Counted from the first letter of the stretch, positions 16,909 to 25,787 are shown. The stretch is 64,000 nt of DNA from Polaribacter septentrionalilitoris (GCF_009832745.1 NZ_VRMJ01000041.1:377001-441000); one strand, 5' to 3'. A program made the numbers and translations. The notes: generated by a model from the sequence alone, not told the origin.

Positions 16909-17869
16909 TCATCAAATAGAAGATATCGTCCAAGACACTAATACAATAGTGCATAAATCATCAAGTAGATTTATAGAAGCAAACACAAAAAAAGTAAGTT
17001 TAGAACATTTAAAAAAAGAATGTATTATCCCTGTTTTTGCAAAAGATAACGAAACTACCTTATCTCATTTTGAATTTATAGATGCAACTAAAGAAATTGC
17101 AGAATCTGTATTTAATGGAGGGTTAATAGAGCCATCTATTAGGGTTTCTCATCAAATTAAGGGTAGAATTCCCTCAGCTATTGGTAAACCTGTAAAAGAG
17201 CTATTAGAGCATGAGAAAACTACTTATTATGAACGTATGGCTTTTATGATGGAAGTGCCAAACAAACAAATTGTAGTAAATAATCAGATTTTAAATTTGT
17301 CAATTGGAGGAGTTAGAGCATATAATCAAGAAAACTTATTTTCTAAAAAATCTATTGAAAAATTTAAAGTTTTTATTGGATTTAAAAATACTGTATGTAC
17401 AAATTTATGTATTGCTACAGATGGCTTAAACTCTGAAATTAGAGTTAGCAGTATTCAAGAGTTAAAAGAAGCAATTCAAAATCTAATTAAAAATTATAGT
17501 CAAGAAAATCATCTTGAAAATATGGAAAAATTAAGTAATTTTTCTCTGACTGAAAAGCAGTTTGCTCATTTAGTAGGTAAAATGAGAATGTATCATTTTC
17601 TTTCTAAAACTGAGAAGAAAGGTAAGTTTCCATTGCAACTGACAGATTCACAAATAGGTGCTGTAGTAAAAGATTATTTCAGTGATGAAAACTTTAGGAG
17701 GTCAGATAATCTAATAAACCTTTGGAATGTTTACAATCTTTTTACAGGAGCTAATAAGAGTTCTTATATAGATAATAATTTTGAACGAAATGTAAATGCT
17801 TACGAGTTTATACAAAACATAAGGAATTCAATAGAGAATAGAGTTCCAAATTGGTATCTATCACATTAA
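16892..17869 (+). CDS. DUF3871-like protein
   Basis: 325 aa. The ordering SHQIKGRIPSAIGKP, then YERMAFMMEVP, then VCTNLCIATDGL matches the DUF3871 family of Bacteroidetes, which regularly follows Sak4-like ATPases on mobile elements. The function of the family is not established; association suggests DNA recombination or replication. It overlaps the ATPase gene by 17 bp. No membrane segment or signal peptide. Confidence 0.65.
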   Translation: MELIANHQIEDIVQDTNTIVHKSSSRFIEANTKKVSLEHLKKECIIPVFAKDNETTLSHFEFIDATKEIAESVFNGGLIEPSIRVSHQIKGRIPSAIGKPVKELLEHEKTTYYERMAFMMEVPNKQIVVNNQILNLSIGGVRAYNQENLFSKKSIEKFKVFIGFKNTVCTNLCIATDGLNSEIRVSSIQELKEAIQNLIKNYSQENHLENMEKLSNFSLTEKQFAHLVGKMRMYHFLSKTEKKGKFPLQLTDSQIGAVVKDYFSDENFRRSDNLINLWNVYNLFTGANKSSYIDNNFERNVNAYEFIQNIRNSIENRVPNWYLSH

Positions 17870-17913
17870 TATTATAGCTATTTGTAGAATTCAATATAAA
17901 AATTACACTAATA

Positions 17914-18159
17914 ATGAATGATGATGAAATTGCAGATTTAATGAGGTATAGCTCTTCTAATGAACTTTATATCGTAAATAAAAATGATAGGATCATAAAG
18001 CTAAAGTGTCCTTTTAAGGTAAAAGCGAAGTATAATATAGGAGGGTTAGTAAAAGATGAAATTGTTTTAGTTACAAAGGTTAAAATTACTCGAGAATTGC
18101 AATCTGCCTACATCATTAAAAATCAAGCTTATTATTGTCATCATTTTGTAATTCTTTAG
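17914..18159 (+). CDS. Hypothetical protein, 81 aa
   Basis: Small soluble protein starting MNDDEIADLMRYS, about 45 bp after the DUF3871-like gene and probably co-transcribed with it. A central strand-rich part (KLKCPFKVKAKYNIGGLVKDE) is reminiscent of a small SH3-like or KOW-like barrel, but this is a visual impression only. Confidence 0.45.
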   Translation: MNDDEIADLMRYSSSNELYIVNKNDRIIKLKCPFKVKAKYNIGGLVKDEIVLVTKVKITRELQSAYIIKNQAYYCHHFVIL

Positions 18160-18248
18160 AAGGCTGTTGTGCTGAATTTTTATCCTTTTGGAGTTTTTGA
18201 GACGGTATCAGCTATAAAAAAATACCACTGAAAAGAGACTAGTATATT

Positions 18249-18293
18249 AATATTGCAATAAATTAACATTAGGAACATATTTATTGCGATATT
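18249..18293. repeat. 15-bp inverted repeat
   Basis: AATATTGCAATAAAT (18249-18263) and ATTTATTGCGATATT (18279-18293) are reverse complements at 14 of 15 positions, separated by 15 bases. No T-run follows, so it looks like a protein-binding site rather than a terminator. Confidence 0.55.
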
Positions 18294-18370
18294 ATTATCA
18301 AAAACACATATATAATTAAAATAATTATAAAATAATGTTAAAAAAATTAGGATATGTCAATATTTTTTTG

Positions 18371-18378
18371 TATATTTG
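18371..18378 (+). promoter_or_regulatory. -7 promoter element of the candidate small RNA
   Basis: TATATTTG matches TAnnTTTG exactly. No clear TTG lies 19-20 bp upstream, so the promoter call rests on the -7 box alone. Confidence 0.4.
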
Positions 18379-18384
18379 CATCAA

Positions 18385-18522
18385 ATATTAATGGTTGGAT
18401 ATCATTAATTAGTAGATTATAAAAAAAATATCAGAAAAAATCATTAAAATATATAAAGAACAAGTTAAAAAAAAAGATTCTGTTAATTATTCTATAAACC
18501 ATACATTCTGTATGGTTTTTTT
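18385..18522 (+). ncRNA. Candidate small RNA, about 138 nt
   Basis: A -7 box at 18371-18378 is followed after about 120 bp by a textbook terminator, with no start codon leading an open frame longer than five codons between them. The transcript would be A-rich with a terminal hairpin. Position in front of the VirE-like gene suggests control of replication, but antisense targets were not tested. Confidence 0.35.
18496..18522 (+). terminator. Intrinsic terminator
   Basis: AAACCATACA (18496-18505), TTC, TGTATGGTTT (18509-18518), then a T-run: a perfect 10-bp stem. No coding gene lies just upstream on this strand. Confidence 0.8.
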
Positions 18523-18732
18523 GTTTTATAGATAAACTCTTCCCAATCAAAATTAATTAAAAACTATTGTTAGAAGAGGTCAATAGAATTAGAATTATGG
18601 TTTAGCAATAAAGATTTGAATATTCCAAAATGGCTATTTTATGAGAAATGGTCTTATGCAATAAACTCTTGGCTCAAGGGATGGATGAAATGAAAAGGAG
18701 GGTATTATTAAAAGTAAAAAAGAGAAAGAATA

Positions 18733-19848
18733 ATGAATATAGAAAATTTTTTAAATAGAAATTATGAATTTAAGTACAATGAAATATTAAGCAGAACCTA
18801 TTATAAAGAAAAAAATGATGTGGGAAATTTTAATTTGCTTAAAACTTATAAATTCAATTCAATTGTAAGACAATTAAATAACAATGAAATAAAAGCATCA
18901 GTTCAAGGCTTAAAATGCCTTTTAGAATCTGATTATGTTAAAATTTATAATCCTTTCAAAGATTATTTTGAAAATCTTCCTGAGTGGGATAAAACAATTG
19001 ATTACATTGAACAATTAGCTTCAACTGTTAAAACAACTGATGATGAGCTTTTTAAATGGGCATTTAAGAAGTGGTTGGTTGCTTTTGTAGCTTGTGCAAT
19101 CAATGAAAGCGAAGTAAATCATTCAGTCCTTATTTTAACAGGAAAACAAGGTTCTGGTAAAACAACATGGTTAATGAATTTAATACCCAATGAATTAAGA
19201 GAATATGGGTATTCTGGTAATATTAAACCAGGTAATAAAGATTCAAATATCTTACTTTCTGAAAAAATCTTAATAAACATTGATGAATTAGCTTCTTATA
19301 GTAAGGCTCAAGTAGAGGCTTACAAAGAGTTGATTACAAAAGATAAAATAACAGAAAGAAGAGCATATGGGTATTTTTCAGAAAACTATATAAGAAGAGC
19401 TTCATTTGTAGGGAGTTCAAATCATAATCAAATATTAATGGATGTAACCGGTAATAGGAGGTTTTTAGTGTTTGAATCCAAAGATATTGCTTATAATTTG
19501 AAGATAAATTATAAGCAATTATATGCGCAAGTAATGTTTTTGTATAAAACAAACTTTAAACACTATTTTGATAAAGAAGATATAGGTAGAATTGAATTAA
19601 ATAATGAAAAGTATAAACAAACTTCAATTGAAGAAGAATATATAGATAAATATTTTTCTACACCAAAATTTAATGATGAGGAATCAAGAGTATTTATGAA
19701 TGCAACTGAAGTAATAGAATATTTGAAAAAAAATGCATCCGCTTATATAAACATTAATGTAGTAAGCATAGGTAAACTATTAAAAGCGAAGGGGTTTACT
19801 TCTACTAAAAGAAAAGGTCTAAAGAAGTTTATATTAGTTAAGAATTAA
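18733..19848 (+). CDS. VirE/VapE-like P-loop ATPase (putative replication helicase)
   Basis: 371 aa. The core has Walker A LTGKQGSGKTTW near 137-148, Walker B ILINIDELASY near 178, and a sensor region RRASFVGSSNHNQILMDVTGNRRFLVFE. This is the virulence-associated E domain, related to the helicase half of phage primase-helicases. A helical C-terminal region (about 300-371) with VSIGKLLKAKGFTSTKRK may be a winged-helix. Bacteroidetes homologues often carry an N-terminal primase; here only about 70 residues precede the ATPase preamble and no primase is seen nearby. Confidence 0.75.
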   Translation: MNIENFLNRNYEFKYNEILSRTYYKEKNDVGNFNLLKTYKFNSIVRQLNNNEIKASVQGLKCLLESDYVKIYNPFKDYFENLPEWDKTIDYIEQLASTVKTTDDELFKWAFKKWLVAFVACAINESEVNHSVLILTGKQGSGKTTWLMNLIPNELREYGYSGNIKPGNKDSNILLSEKILINIDELASYSKAQVEAYKELITKDKITERRAYGYFSENYIRRASFVGSSNHNQILMDVTGNRRFLVFESKDIAYNLKINYKQLYAQVMFLYKTNFKHYFDKEDIGRIELNNEKYKQTSIEEEYIDKYFSTPKFNDEESRVFMNATEVIEYLKKNASAYININVVSIGKLLKAKGFTSTKRKGLKKFILVKN

Positions 19849-19862
19849 AAAAAAGGTAAGAA

Positions 19863-19946
19863 AGGCAGGTTAGGTAAGTAATAATTTTATTTATAAGTAT
19901 ATAATTAATATTTAAAAGTTGAAATATTTACCTACCCACCTTGCCT
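19863..19946. repeat. Long imperfect inverted repeat
   Basis: AGGCAGGTTAGGTAAGTA (19863-19880) is largely complementary to TATTTACCTACCCACCTTGC and onward (19925-19946) with one 3-4 base gap. The 44-base AT-rich loop and position between the VirE-like gene and the homing endonuclease suggest an RNA hairpin or binding site. Confidence 0.4.
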
Positions 19947-19961
19947 AAATGAAGTTTGAAT

Positions 19962-20609
19962 ATGAAAGGATTAATTTATAAAGTAGTAAATAAAGAAAAA
20001 AAAAAAGTCTATATTGGATTAACAACCAAATCCATTGAAGAAAGAAAAAAAGACCATATAAAAAAATCAAAGAAAGGCAAGAATTATTCATTTCAGAATG
20101 CAATAGCAACTTATGGATTAGATGCTTTTAAATGGGAACAGATTGATGAAGCTACCACAATAGATGAGTTGGCAAAAAAAGAAAAAGAATATATTATTAA
20201 ATATAATTCAAAAGAAGTAGGGTACAATATGTCTGGTGGTGGAGAGATTAAGAAAGCAGTATTTCAATTCGATATCTTAACAGGTAAGTTAGTAGATAAA
20301 CACTCTAATTTGACAGATGCAGGTGCTGTAATTGGATTAAGTAAGCAATCCTTATCCAAAGTTTGTTTAAGTGTAAATAAAGCTTCACATGGCTTTTATT
20401 GGAGTTATGAGTTTAAAGAATATTTTGAACCTATTAAAGACAAAAGAAAAAAAGGAGTGCAACAATATTCTTTAGATGGTAAATTAATTGATGAGTTTAT
20501 ATCAGTTTCAGAAGCTTCAAAAAAAACAAGTTGTAATAAATCTGGAATAGCTAAAGTATGCAGAGGAGAAAGGAAATTATGTGGAAATTACATATGGAAA
20601 TATATCTAA
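19962..20609 (+). CDS. GIY-YIG homing endonuclease with NUMOD repeats
   Basis: 215 aa. The N-terminal GIY-YIG nuclease domain has GLIYKVVN, KKVYIGLTTKSIEERKKDH (catalytic Tyr, Arg) and YIIKYNS (metal Glu nearby). Two NUMOD1-like DNA-recognition repeats follow: AVFQFDILTGKLVDKHSNLTD and VQQYSLDGKLIDEFISVSEA, each ending in an N-x-x-G/W motif. This is a free-standing phage-type homing endonuclease, a selfish gene in its own right. I chose ATG 19962 over the in-frame TTG at 19956. Confidence 0.88.
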   Translation: MKGLIYKVVNKEKKKVYIGLTTKSIEERKKDHIKKSKKGKNYSFQNAIATYGLDAFKWEQIDEATTIDELAKKEKEYIIKYNSKEVGYNMSGGGEIKKAVFQFDILTGKLVDKHSNLTDAGAVIGLSKQSLSKVCLSVNKASHGFYWSYEFKEYFEPIKDKRKKGVQQYSLDGKLIDEFISVSEASKKTSCNKSGIAKVCRGERKLCGNYIWKYI

Positions 20610-20616
20610 AAACAAT

Positions 20617-20641
20617 AGGAGGTTTAATTACCTCCTTTTTT
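20617..20641. terminator. Bidirectional terminator between convergent genes
   Basis: AGGAGGT (20617-20623), six-base loop, ACCTCCT (20630-20636), then T-run. The stem overlaps the last codons of the RepA-like gene on the minus strand. Confidence 0.75.
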
Positions 20642-21874
20642 ATGTTGTTTTACTAATTCATTTGCCACAGATTTACTAACTTCAAGTTTAGTTCCCTTTA
20701 ATTCTTCCTCAATTTTTCTATAAGATTTGCCTTGTTTATGTAATTCTAAAACTTTATTTAAAAGTTCAATATTATTAGATTTAGCTTTTATACTGGTTGA
20801 ACCTCTATTACCAGAATTTGAAAATACCATATCACTTGAAAAATTAAGCAAGTAAGATTTTTTCTTTTCAGATGCTTCTAGAAAATTTGATTTTAATATC
20901 CATAAGTCCTTTTGTTGAGAATTCTTTTTATTTGGTTTTAATTCAACTACTGACCTCATTTTAGCTTCAAAACCTTGAGAACCTAAAATACTGTCTTTAG
21001 TTGGAGAATTATGTTGAGTTCTTTTTCCTGTATGGTGTAAAAAAATAATTAAACAATTATTCTTTTTTGCAAGATTATCATAATGATTTAGAAAACTTCT
21101 TACTTGAGTATTAGAATTTAATTCTTTAGTAAATACATCAGTAAAAGCGTCAATAACTATTAAATCTGCTGGTTCTTTTGATAGTAGCTTAGTTAATTTT
21201 AAATATAACTTATCTGTATCAAATATAAATTTTAAGTTCTTTAGAAGGCTTAATTCTTCCTTGTCTTTTTTTATACTTGCTATTTGTTTTTTTATTGAAT
21301 TTCCAATACTATGAACTCCATCCTCTGTACTAACATAAATTACCTTACCATGAGTAATATTTAATTTGAAATCTAAAAAATTTTCTTTTTGTAATACAAT
21401 AGAAAGCGCCAATTGTCTTAAAAATGTTGATTTCCCTGCATCAGATGTTCCAACTAATGAAGCAAGACCAACTTGTTGGAAAAAAGGCTCTACAAGTTTT
21501 GGGACTTCTTTAATATTTAGGTTAAACAACTCAAATGCATTATATAAATCTTTATCATCTTCAACACTGTATTTTTCATTTAATAAAATAACATTTTTTT
21601 GTGTAGTTGATTCCTTATTATTCTTTATTCTTTCAATAAATAAATCATTTTTAGCGTATTCTTTATTGATTTTAGAAGTAACACTCTTTAATTCATCTGG
21701 CGGACCTATATGACCTAAATTCTCTGATTCTATATGAGAATTATTAATCCTTTGAGTAATTTCTTCCATACCCTTTGGTGGTCTAGCAGATGTAAATACT
21801 ATATCGTCAATATCATTCCAATCAAAATCTTCTGGAATATCCCCAAGGTTAATCTCTTTTATCTTTTTAGTCAT
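20624..21874 (-). CDS. RepA-like AAA ATPase (AAA_25/DnaB-like helicase fold)
   Basis: 416 aa. An N-terminal region of about 130 residues precedes a RecA-fold domain: Walker A LVGTSDAGKSTFLRQ near 140, VIYVSTEDG near 188, Walker B DLIVIDAFTDVF near 240, and LIIFLHHTGKR near 282, a signature of plasmid RepA (RSF1010-type) hexameric helicases. The C-terminal 55 residues hold a helix-turn-helix-like KQGKSYRKIEEELKGTKLEVSKSVANELVKQ. With the VirE-like ATPase it suggests the excised island can replicate. Confidence 0.75.
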   Translation of the reverse strand: MTKKIKEINLGDIPEDFDWNDIDDIVFTSARPPKGMEEITQRINNSHIESENLGHIGPPDELKSVTSKINKEYAKNDLFIERIKNNKESTTQKNVILLNEKYSVEDDKDLYNAFELFNLNIKEVPKLVEPFFQQVGLASLVGTSDAGKSTFLRQLALSIVLQKENFLDFKLNITHGKVIYVSTEDGVHSIGNSIKKQIASIKKDKEELSLLKNLKFIFDTDKLYLKLTKLLSKEPADLIVIDAFTDVFTKELNSNTQVRSFLNHYDNLAKKNNCLIIFLHHTGKRTQHNSPTKDSILGSQGFEAKMRSVVELKPNKKNSQQKDLWILKSNFLEASEKKKSYLLNFSSDMVFSNSGNRGSTSIKAKSNNIELLNKVLELHKQGKSYRKIEEELKGTKLEVSKSVANELVKQHKKGGN

Positions 21875-22289
21875 AATAAAATAGTGTCCTATTTATTATT
21901 AATATATAAGGACAGGACAATATATGAAATTAAGTTAATATTAACTTATAACAAGTAATCTATTCCCAAAATAGAATACAAACGTTATAGATTGTAATTA
22001 AAAAATAAGTCCCTAGTCAATTAAGATTTGGTCTTTATCTTTTATAAACTTTCTTTAGAGTAGAAATATACATTTCCTCTTTTCAAATTCAAGTTTGCTG
22101 TGCAACCTATGATGCATTAAATCTCATCCTTTTATTTTTGTTTTAACTTCATTAAGAGAATGCAATATTTTTTTAATAACCATATAATATTTCCTTTTAA
22201 TAAAGAGACATAACAATAACTATAAAATTATAGATTAATATTGATTTAATCTGTGTTAATAATTAATAGAATAAATAAGGAGATCCTAG
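21875..22289. other. Gene-free region between repA-like and dndC
   Basis: About 415 bp, AT-rich, without a convincing gene. It contains a perfect 18-bp palindrome (21931-21948) and a GTCCT/AGGAC pair near 21889-21916 close to the RepA-like start. Otherwise I see nothing in it. Confidence 0.4.
21931..21948. promoter_or_regulatory. Perfect 18-bp palindrome, putative operator
   Basis: TAAGTTAATATTAACTTA reads the same on both strands. It lies 57 bp upstream of the RepA-like start codon and could be an autoregulatory or origin site. Confidence 0.45.
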
Positions 22290-22320
22290 TTGGCTTTTAC
22301 ATACAATTAGATTAATTTTG
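22290..22320 (+). promoter_or_regulatory. Promoter of the dndCDE operon
   Basis: TTG (22290-22292), 20 bases, TAATTTTG (22313-22320), an exact match to the Bacteroidetes promoter consensus. It ends 18 bp before ATG 22339 and overlaps the upstream in-frame TTG, which rules that TTG out as the start codon. Confidence 0.7.
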
Positions 22321-22338
22321 AAAACACTACAATTAGTT

Positions 22339-23703
22339 ATGATAAAAATAAAAAGTAAAAAAGTAGAGGGTATAATTTCTGAAATTATAGACCAGTACGC
22401 ATATGCAGATAAATCAGATAGACCTTGGATTATAGGTTTTAGTGGAGGTAAAGATTCTACAGTTTTATTAACATTAGTTTGGATAGCCCTACAAAGAATA
22501 AAGCAAGATTTACCTTACCCTTATCAACTTAGAAGACCTGTTTATATAGTTTGTAATGATACAATGGTTGAAAATCCAATAATCTCAAGTTATATAGATG
22601 ATGTTTTAGTAAAAATAGAAGAGGGTGCAAGAGACCAAAATTTACCTATAATTGTAAAGAAAACTGTTCCTAAATTAGAAGAATCTTTTTGGATAAATGT
22701 AATTGGAAAAGGTTACCCTGTTCCTAATAACACCTTTAGATGGTGTACAGATAAACTTAAAATTAGACCAACATCAAATTTCTTATTAGAACAAATTGAT
22801 GAAAAAGGAGAAGCGATTGTTTTATTAGGTACGAGATATGAAGAAAGTGCAACACGTGAAAGATCAATGAAAAAACATGAAGTTGCAGGAAAAAGGTTGT
22901 CAAAACATAATACAAATGCAAACACTTTTGTATATGCTCCAATAAAAGAACTTCAATTAGAAGAAATATGGTACATAATAAACACTGTAGATTCTCCTTG
23001 GGGATTTGATAATTCTATTTTATTTCAAATATACTCAGATGCTAGTGCAGATGATTATGAGTGTCCAACTGTGGTAACTAATAAAAAGCATTCCTCTTGT
23101 GGTCAAAGTAGGTTTGGCTGTTGGACATGTACTGTAGTAAAAAAGGATAAATCCATGTCAGCTTTAATAGATAATGGTCAACATTGGATGGAGCCTTTAT
23201 TGCAGTTTAGAAATAGACTTGTGGAACAGAGAAATATCAGTGAAAATAGATCTACTACCAGAAGAAATGGTATGCCTGCTGTAGATGAAGATGGTCACAG
23301 GTCAGGTAATTACGAGATGCATTATAGAGCAACTATACTTAGAGAGTTATTAGAAATTCAAAAAGAAGTTCAACAAAAAAGACCTCACGTTGTTCTAATT
23401 ACTAATCAAGAGTTAATTGCTATTCAAGTAATGTGGAATAGGGATTTAGAGTTCGATTATACTGTTGGTGATATTTATAAAAAAATATATAATAAAGATA
23501 TTAGTACTAATAATATCAAATCATTAGATGATACAGAAAGAAGAATCTTAAAAGAGGTTTGTAAAGAAGATGCTTCATATTATCATTTAATAGATAATTT
23601 AATAACACTTCAAGAAACAAAGACTCTTATGATTTCTAAATATGGATTGCATAATGATGTTGAAAATAGAATTGAGTCTTTTGTTAACGAAAATGAATTA
23701 TGA
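22339..23703 (+). CDS. dndC: DNA phosphorothioation sulfurtransferase DndC
   Basis: 454 aa. DndC carries sulfur from a cysteine desulfurase and activates the DNA backbone with ATP. The PP-loop IIGFSGGKDSTVLL has the SGGKDS motif at residues 35-40. RWCTDKLKIRP and GTRYEESATRERSM follow as in PAPS-reductase-like enzymes. The Cys set for a 4Fe-4S cluster is seen in ECPTVV...SSCGQSRFGCWTC. The stop overlaps dndD by 4 bp (ATGA). No dndA cysteine desulfurase is present, so the host IscS/SufS type enzyme would supply sulfur, as in many Dnd systems. Length is typical. Confidence 0.93.
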   Translation: MIKIKSKKVEGIISEIIDQYAYADKSDRPWIIGFSGGKDSTVLLTLVWIALQRIKQDLPYPYQLRRPVYIVCNDTMVENPIISSYIDDVLVKIEEGARDQNLPIIVKKTVPKLEESFWINVIGKGYPVPNNTFRWCTDKLKIRPTSNFLLEQIDEKGEAIVLLGTRYEESATRERSMKKHEVAGKRLSKHNTNANTFVYAPIKELQLEEIWYIINTVDSPWGFDNSILFQIYSDASADDYECPTVVTNKKHSSCGQSRFGCWTCTVVKKDKSMSALIDNGQHWMEPLLQFRNRLVEQRNISENRSTTRRNGMPAVDEDGHRSGNYEMHYRATILRELLEIQKEVQQKRPHVVLITNQELIAIQVMWNRDLEFDYTVGDIYKKIYNKDISTNNIKSLDDTERRILKEVCKEDASYYHLIDNLITLQETKTLMISKYGLHNDVENRIESFVNENEL

Positions 23704-25787
23704 AAATAAGTAATATAAAACTAAATAACTTTAGGATATATAAGGGACAGAATGAACTGAACTTGTTGTCTAGAGATGATAAAAATATTAGTCTTGTTGC
23801 AGGTAAAAATGGTTTTGGTAAAACAACTTTTTTAACCTCTTTAATATGGTGTTTTTATGGAAAACTTATGACTCAAGTAGAGGATAAGTATAAAAAGGAT
23901 GTTAAAAACATTGGAGGTTATGATAATTATTTATTGTCATTAGTAAACAGAGATAGTAAAGATGAATCTCCAGAAACTATATTTTCAGTAGAGGTTGAAT
24001 TGCAAGATTTATTAATACCTTCAATACCTTGTAGAACAGTAAATATAAAGAGAACTTATAGTTTAAAAACCAAGCAAGAAACATTACAAATTCTTATAGA
24101 TGGAGATGAAAATGAGCTGACTAAAGATGTAGGTTTTGAGGTTTTTATAAATGATTTTATATTGCCTAGAGAAATAGCAAAGTTCTTCTTTTTTGATGCT
24201 GAAAAAATTGTGTCTCTTGCTGAAGCAAAATCTAAAGCTGAATTAAGAAGTTTAAGTAAAGCTTATTCTGAGGTGCTAGGAATTAAGAAATATGAAGAGC
24301 TTAAAAACAATTTAGAATCACTTTTAACTAAACTAAGAAGAAAAGGTGTTTCAGACCTTGAAGAGTATAAACTTAAAGAGTTACTATCAGAAGAAGAAGA
24401 ATTAGAAAAGCTAATCAATCATAATCAAGATAAACAAGACGAAATAGATAAACATCTTGTTATTTTAAAGTCTGAAAGTGATACATTACAAGAAAAATTG
24501 ATTCGTGAAGGTAATTCTATTACTTTAGAAGAATTAAAAGAGTTAAAGTCTAAGCGTGATAATTTAAAAGAGGAGTCTATTAGTTTAAAGCAAGAATTAA
24601 GAAAATTATTAGACCTTACACCACTTGTAATAGCGGGAAAACATCTAAGTAAATTGTATAATCAACTTGTTTTAGAAAATGATGATTTATATGGTGCTTT
24701 AACAGAGAAGCTTTTAAAGAAAGAGTTAGAATCTTTTTCAACAAGTATTCTGACTAATAAAGATTTATTAAATTTAGATACTTCCATTAAAGATAAAATT
24801 GAAAAAGCGATAAGTAATTCCATAAAATCTAAGTTCAAGAAAAAGGATTCAAAATCTAAAGTAGGTAAAGTTTATCTTGAGTTTAGTGAAGAGTCCTTTA
24901 GGGAGTTTGAGGCTATTTACAATAACATTAAAACAACGTTTTTAAGTCAGTTTAATGCTATTGTTAAAGAAGAGAAAATCAACAGAGCTTTGCTTAGCAG
25001 AACCAATAATAAAATTAAGCAAGGAGAAGCCAGAAAAGACAATCATTTAGCTAAGCAGTTTAGAGATGAAAAGACTAGTGCTGATACCAAAATTGAAAAT
25101 CTTTTAAAGGAAAAGAATGATCTTTTAGAAGAAGTTGGTGGATTAAGATTGAAGTTAACTTCACACAAAAAAGTAAGATCTGAATATGAGAAAAACTTTA
25201 ATTTAGTAGAGACAGATAAAAAGAAGTATGATGTCACGCAAAAGCTTTTGATTAAGATTAATGAGTTAATCAAAAGAATCAAGGAAGATAAAAAGTACTC
25301 TTTACAAAAATCTGTTTCTTTAGGTTTAAAGAAGTTGATGCATAAAAAAGATTTCATTTCTAATGTTAGAGTTAATATTATTGATGATGTTATGGACATT
25401 GACTTATTAGATAAAAAAGGACAAGTTATAGATAAGGACTCTTTATCTAAAGGGGAACAACAACTCTATGCAACAGCCTTATTAAAAGCACTTGTTGATG
25501 AATCTGGAATTAAGTTTCCTGTTTTTATTGATAGTCCTTTACAGAAGTTTGATAAGTACCACTCTAAAAACATAATTAAAGAGTTTTATCCATCTATTTC
25601 AGAACAAGTAGTGTTGTTCCCTTTATTAGAAAAAGAGCTATCTGAAGCAGAGTATGAGCTTTTAAAGCCTAACTTAAATAAAGCGTTCTTAATTCATAAT
25701 ACTGAAAATGGGTCTGAGATCATCTCTACTCGTGTAAATAATTTATTTAAAGAATTTAAAAAAGAAAAAGATGTTTACACATATTAA
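23700..25787 (+). CDS. dndD: DNA phosphorothioation ATPase DndD
   Basis: 695 aa SMC/Rad50-like ATPase. Walker A GKNGFGKTTFLTS near residue 35, a Q-loop-like FFFFDAEKI near 163, a long coiled-coil middle (about 190-560), the ABC signature LSKGEQQLYATALLKAL near 580, and Walker B FPVFIDSPLQKFD near 610. DndD is thought to open or nick DNA for sulfur insertion. It has no zinc-hook CxxC, unlike the second SMC-like protein in the convergent operon. It is coupled to dndC (4-bp overlap) and dndE (17-bp overlap). Confidence 0.93.
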   Translation: MKISNIKLNNFRIYKGQNELNLLSRDDKNISLVAGKNGFGKTTFLTSLIWCFYGKLMTQVEDKYKKDVKNIGGYDNYLLSLVNRDSKDESPETIFSVEVELQDLLIPSIPCRTVNIKRTYSLKTKQETLQILIDGDENELTKDVGFEVFINDFILPREIAKFFFFDAEKIVSLAEAKSKAELRSLSKAYSEVLGIKKYEELKNNLESLLTKLRRKGVSDLEEYKLKELLSEEEELEKLINHNQDKQDEIDKHLVILKSESDTLQEKLIREGNSITLEELKELKSKRDNLKEESISLKQELRKLLDLTPLVIAGKHLSKLYNQLVLENDDLYGALTEKLLKKELESFSTSILTNKDLLNLDTSIKDKIEKAISNSIKSKFKKKDSKSKVGKVYLEFSEESFREFEAIYNNIKTTFLSQFNAIVKEEKINRALLSRTNNKIKQGEARKDNHLAKQFRDEKTSADTKIENLLKEKNDLLEEVGGLRLKLTSHKKVRSEYEKNFNLVETDKKKYDVTQKLLIKINELIKRIKEDKKYSLQKSVSLGLKKLMHKKDFISNVRVNIIDDVMDIDLLDKKGQVIDKDSLSKGEQQLYATALLKALVDESGIKFPVFIDSPLQKFDKYHSKNIIKEFYPSISEQVVLFPLLEKELSEAEYELLKPNLNKAFLIHNTENGSEIISTRVNNLFKEFKKEKDVYTY

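Larger units (their letters stand above)
18160..18732. other. 573-bp gene-free, AT-rich control region
   Basis: No convincing gene. It holds a 15-bp near-perfect inverted repeat (18249-18293), a TATATTTG -7 box (18371), a candidate small RNA and its terminator. It lies between the recombination genes and the VirE-like ATPase, so it is a candidate replication origin or copy-control region. From 18525 to 18732 I see no structure worth naming. Confidence 0.4.

Noticed and set aside
18421..18534. A 37-codon open stretch (starting AAAAAAATATCA) across the terminator at 18.5 kb
   Set aside because: It is preceded by an in-frame TAA and has no ATG, GTG or TTG start at a sensible place, and a perfect terminator lies inside it.
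22318..22338. TTG at 22318 as start of dndC
   Set aside because: The TTG overlaps the exact TAATTTTG promoter box (22313-22320); ATG 22339 gives the normal DndC N-terminus.
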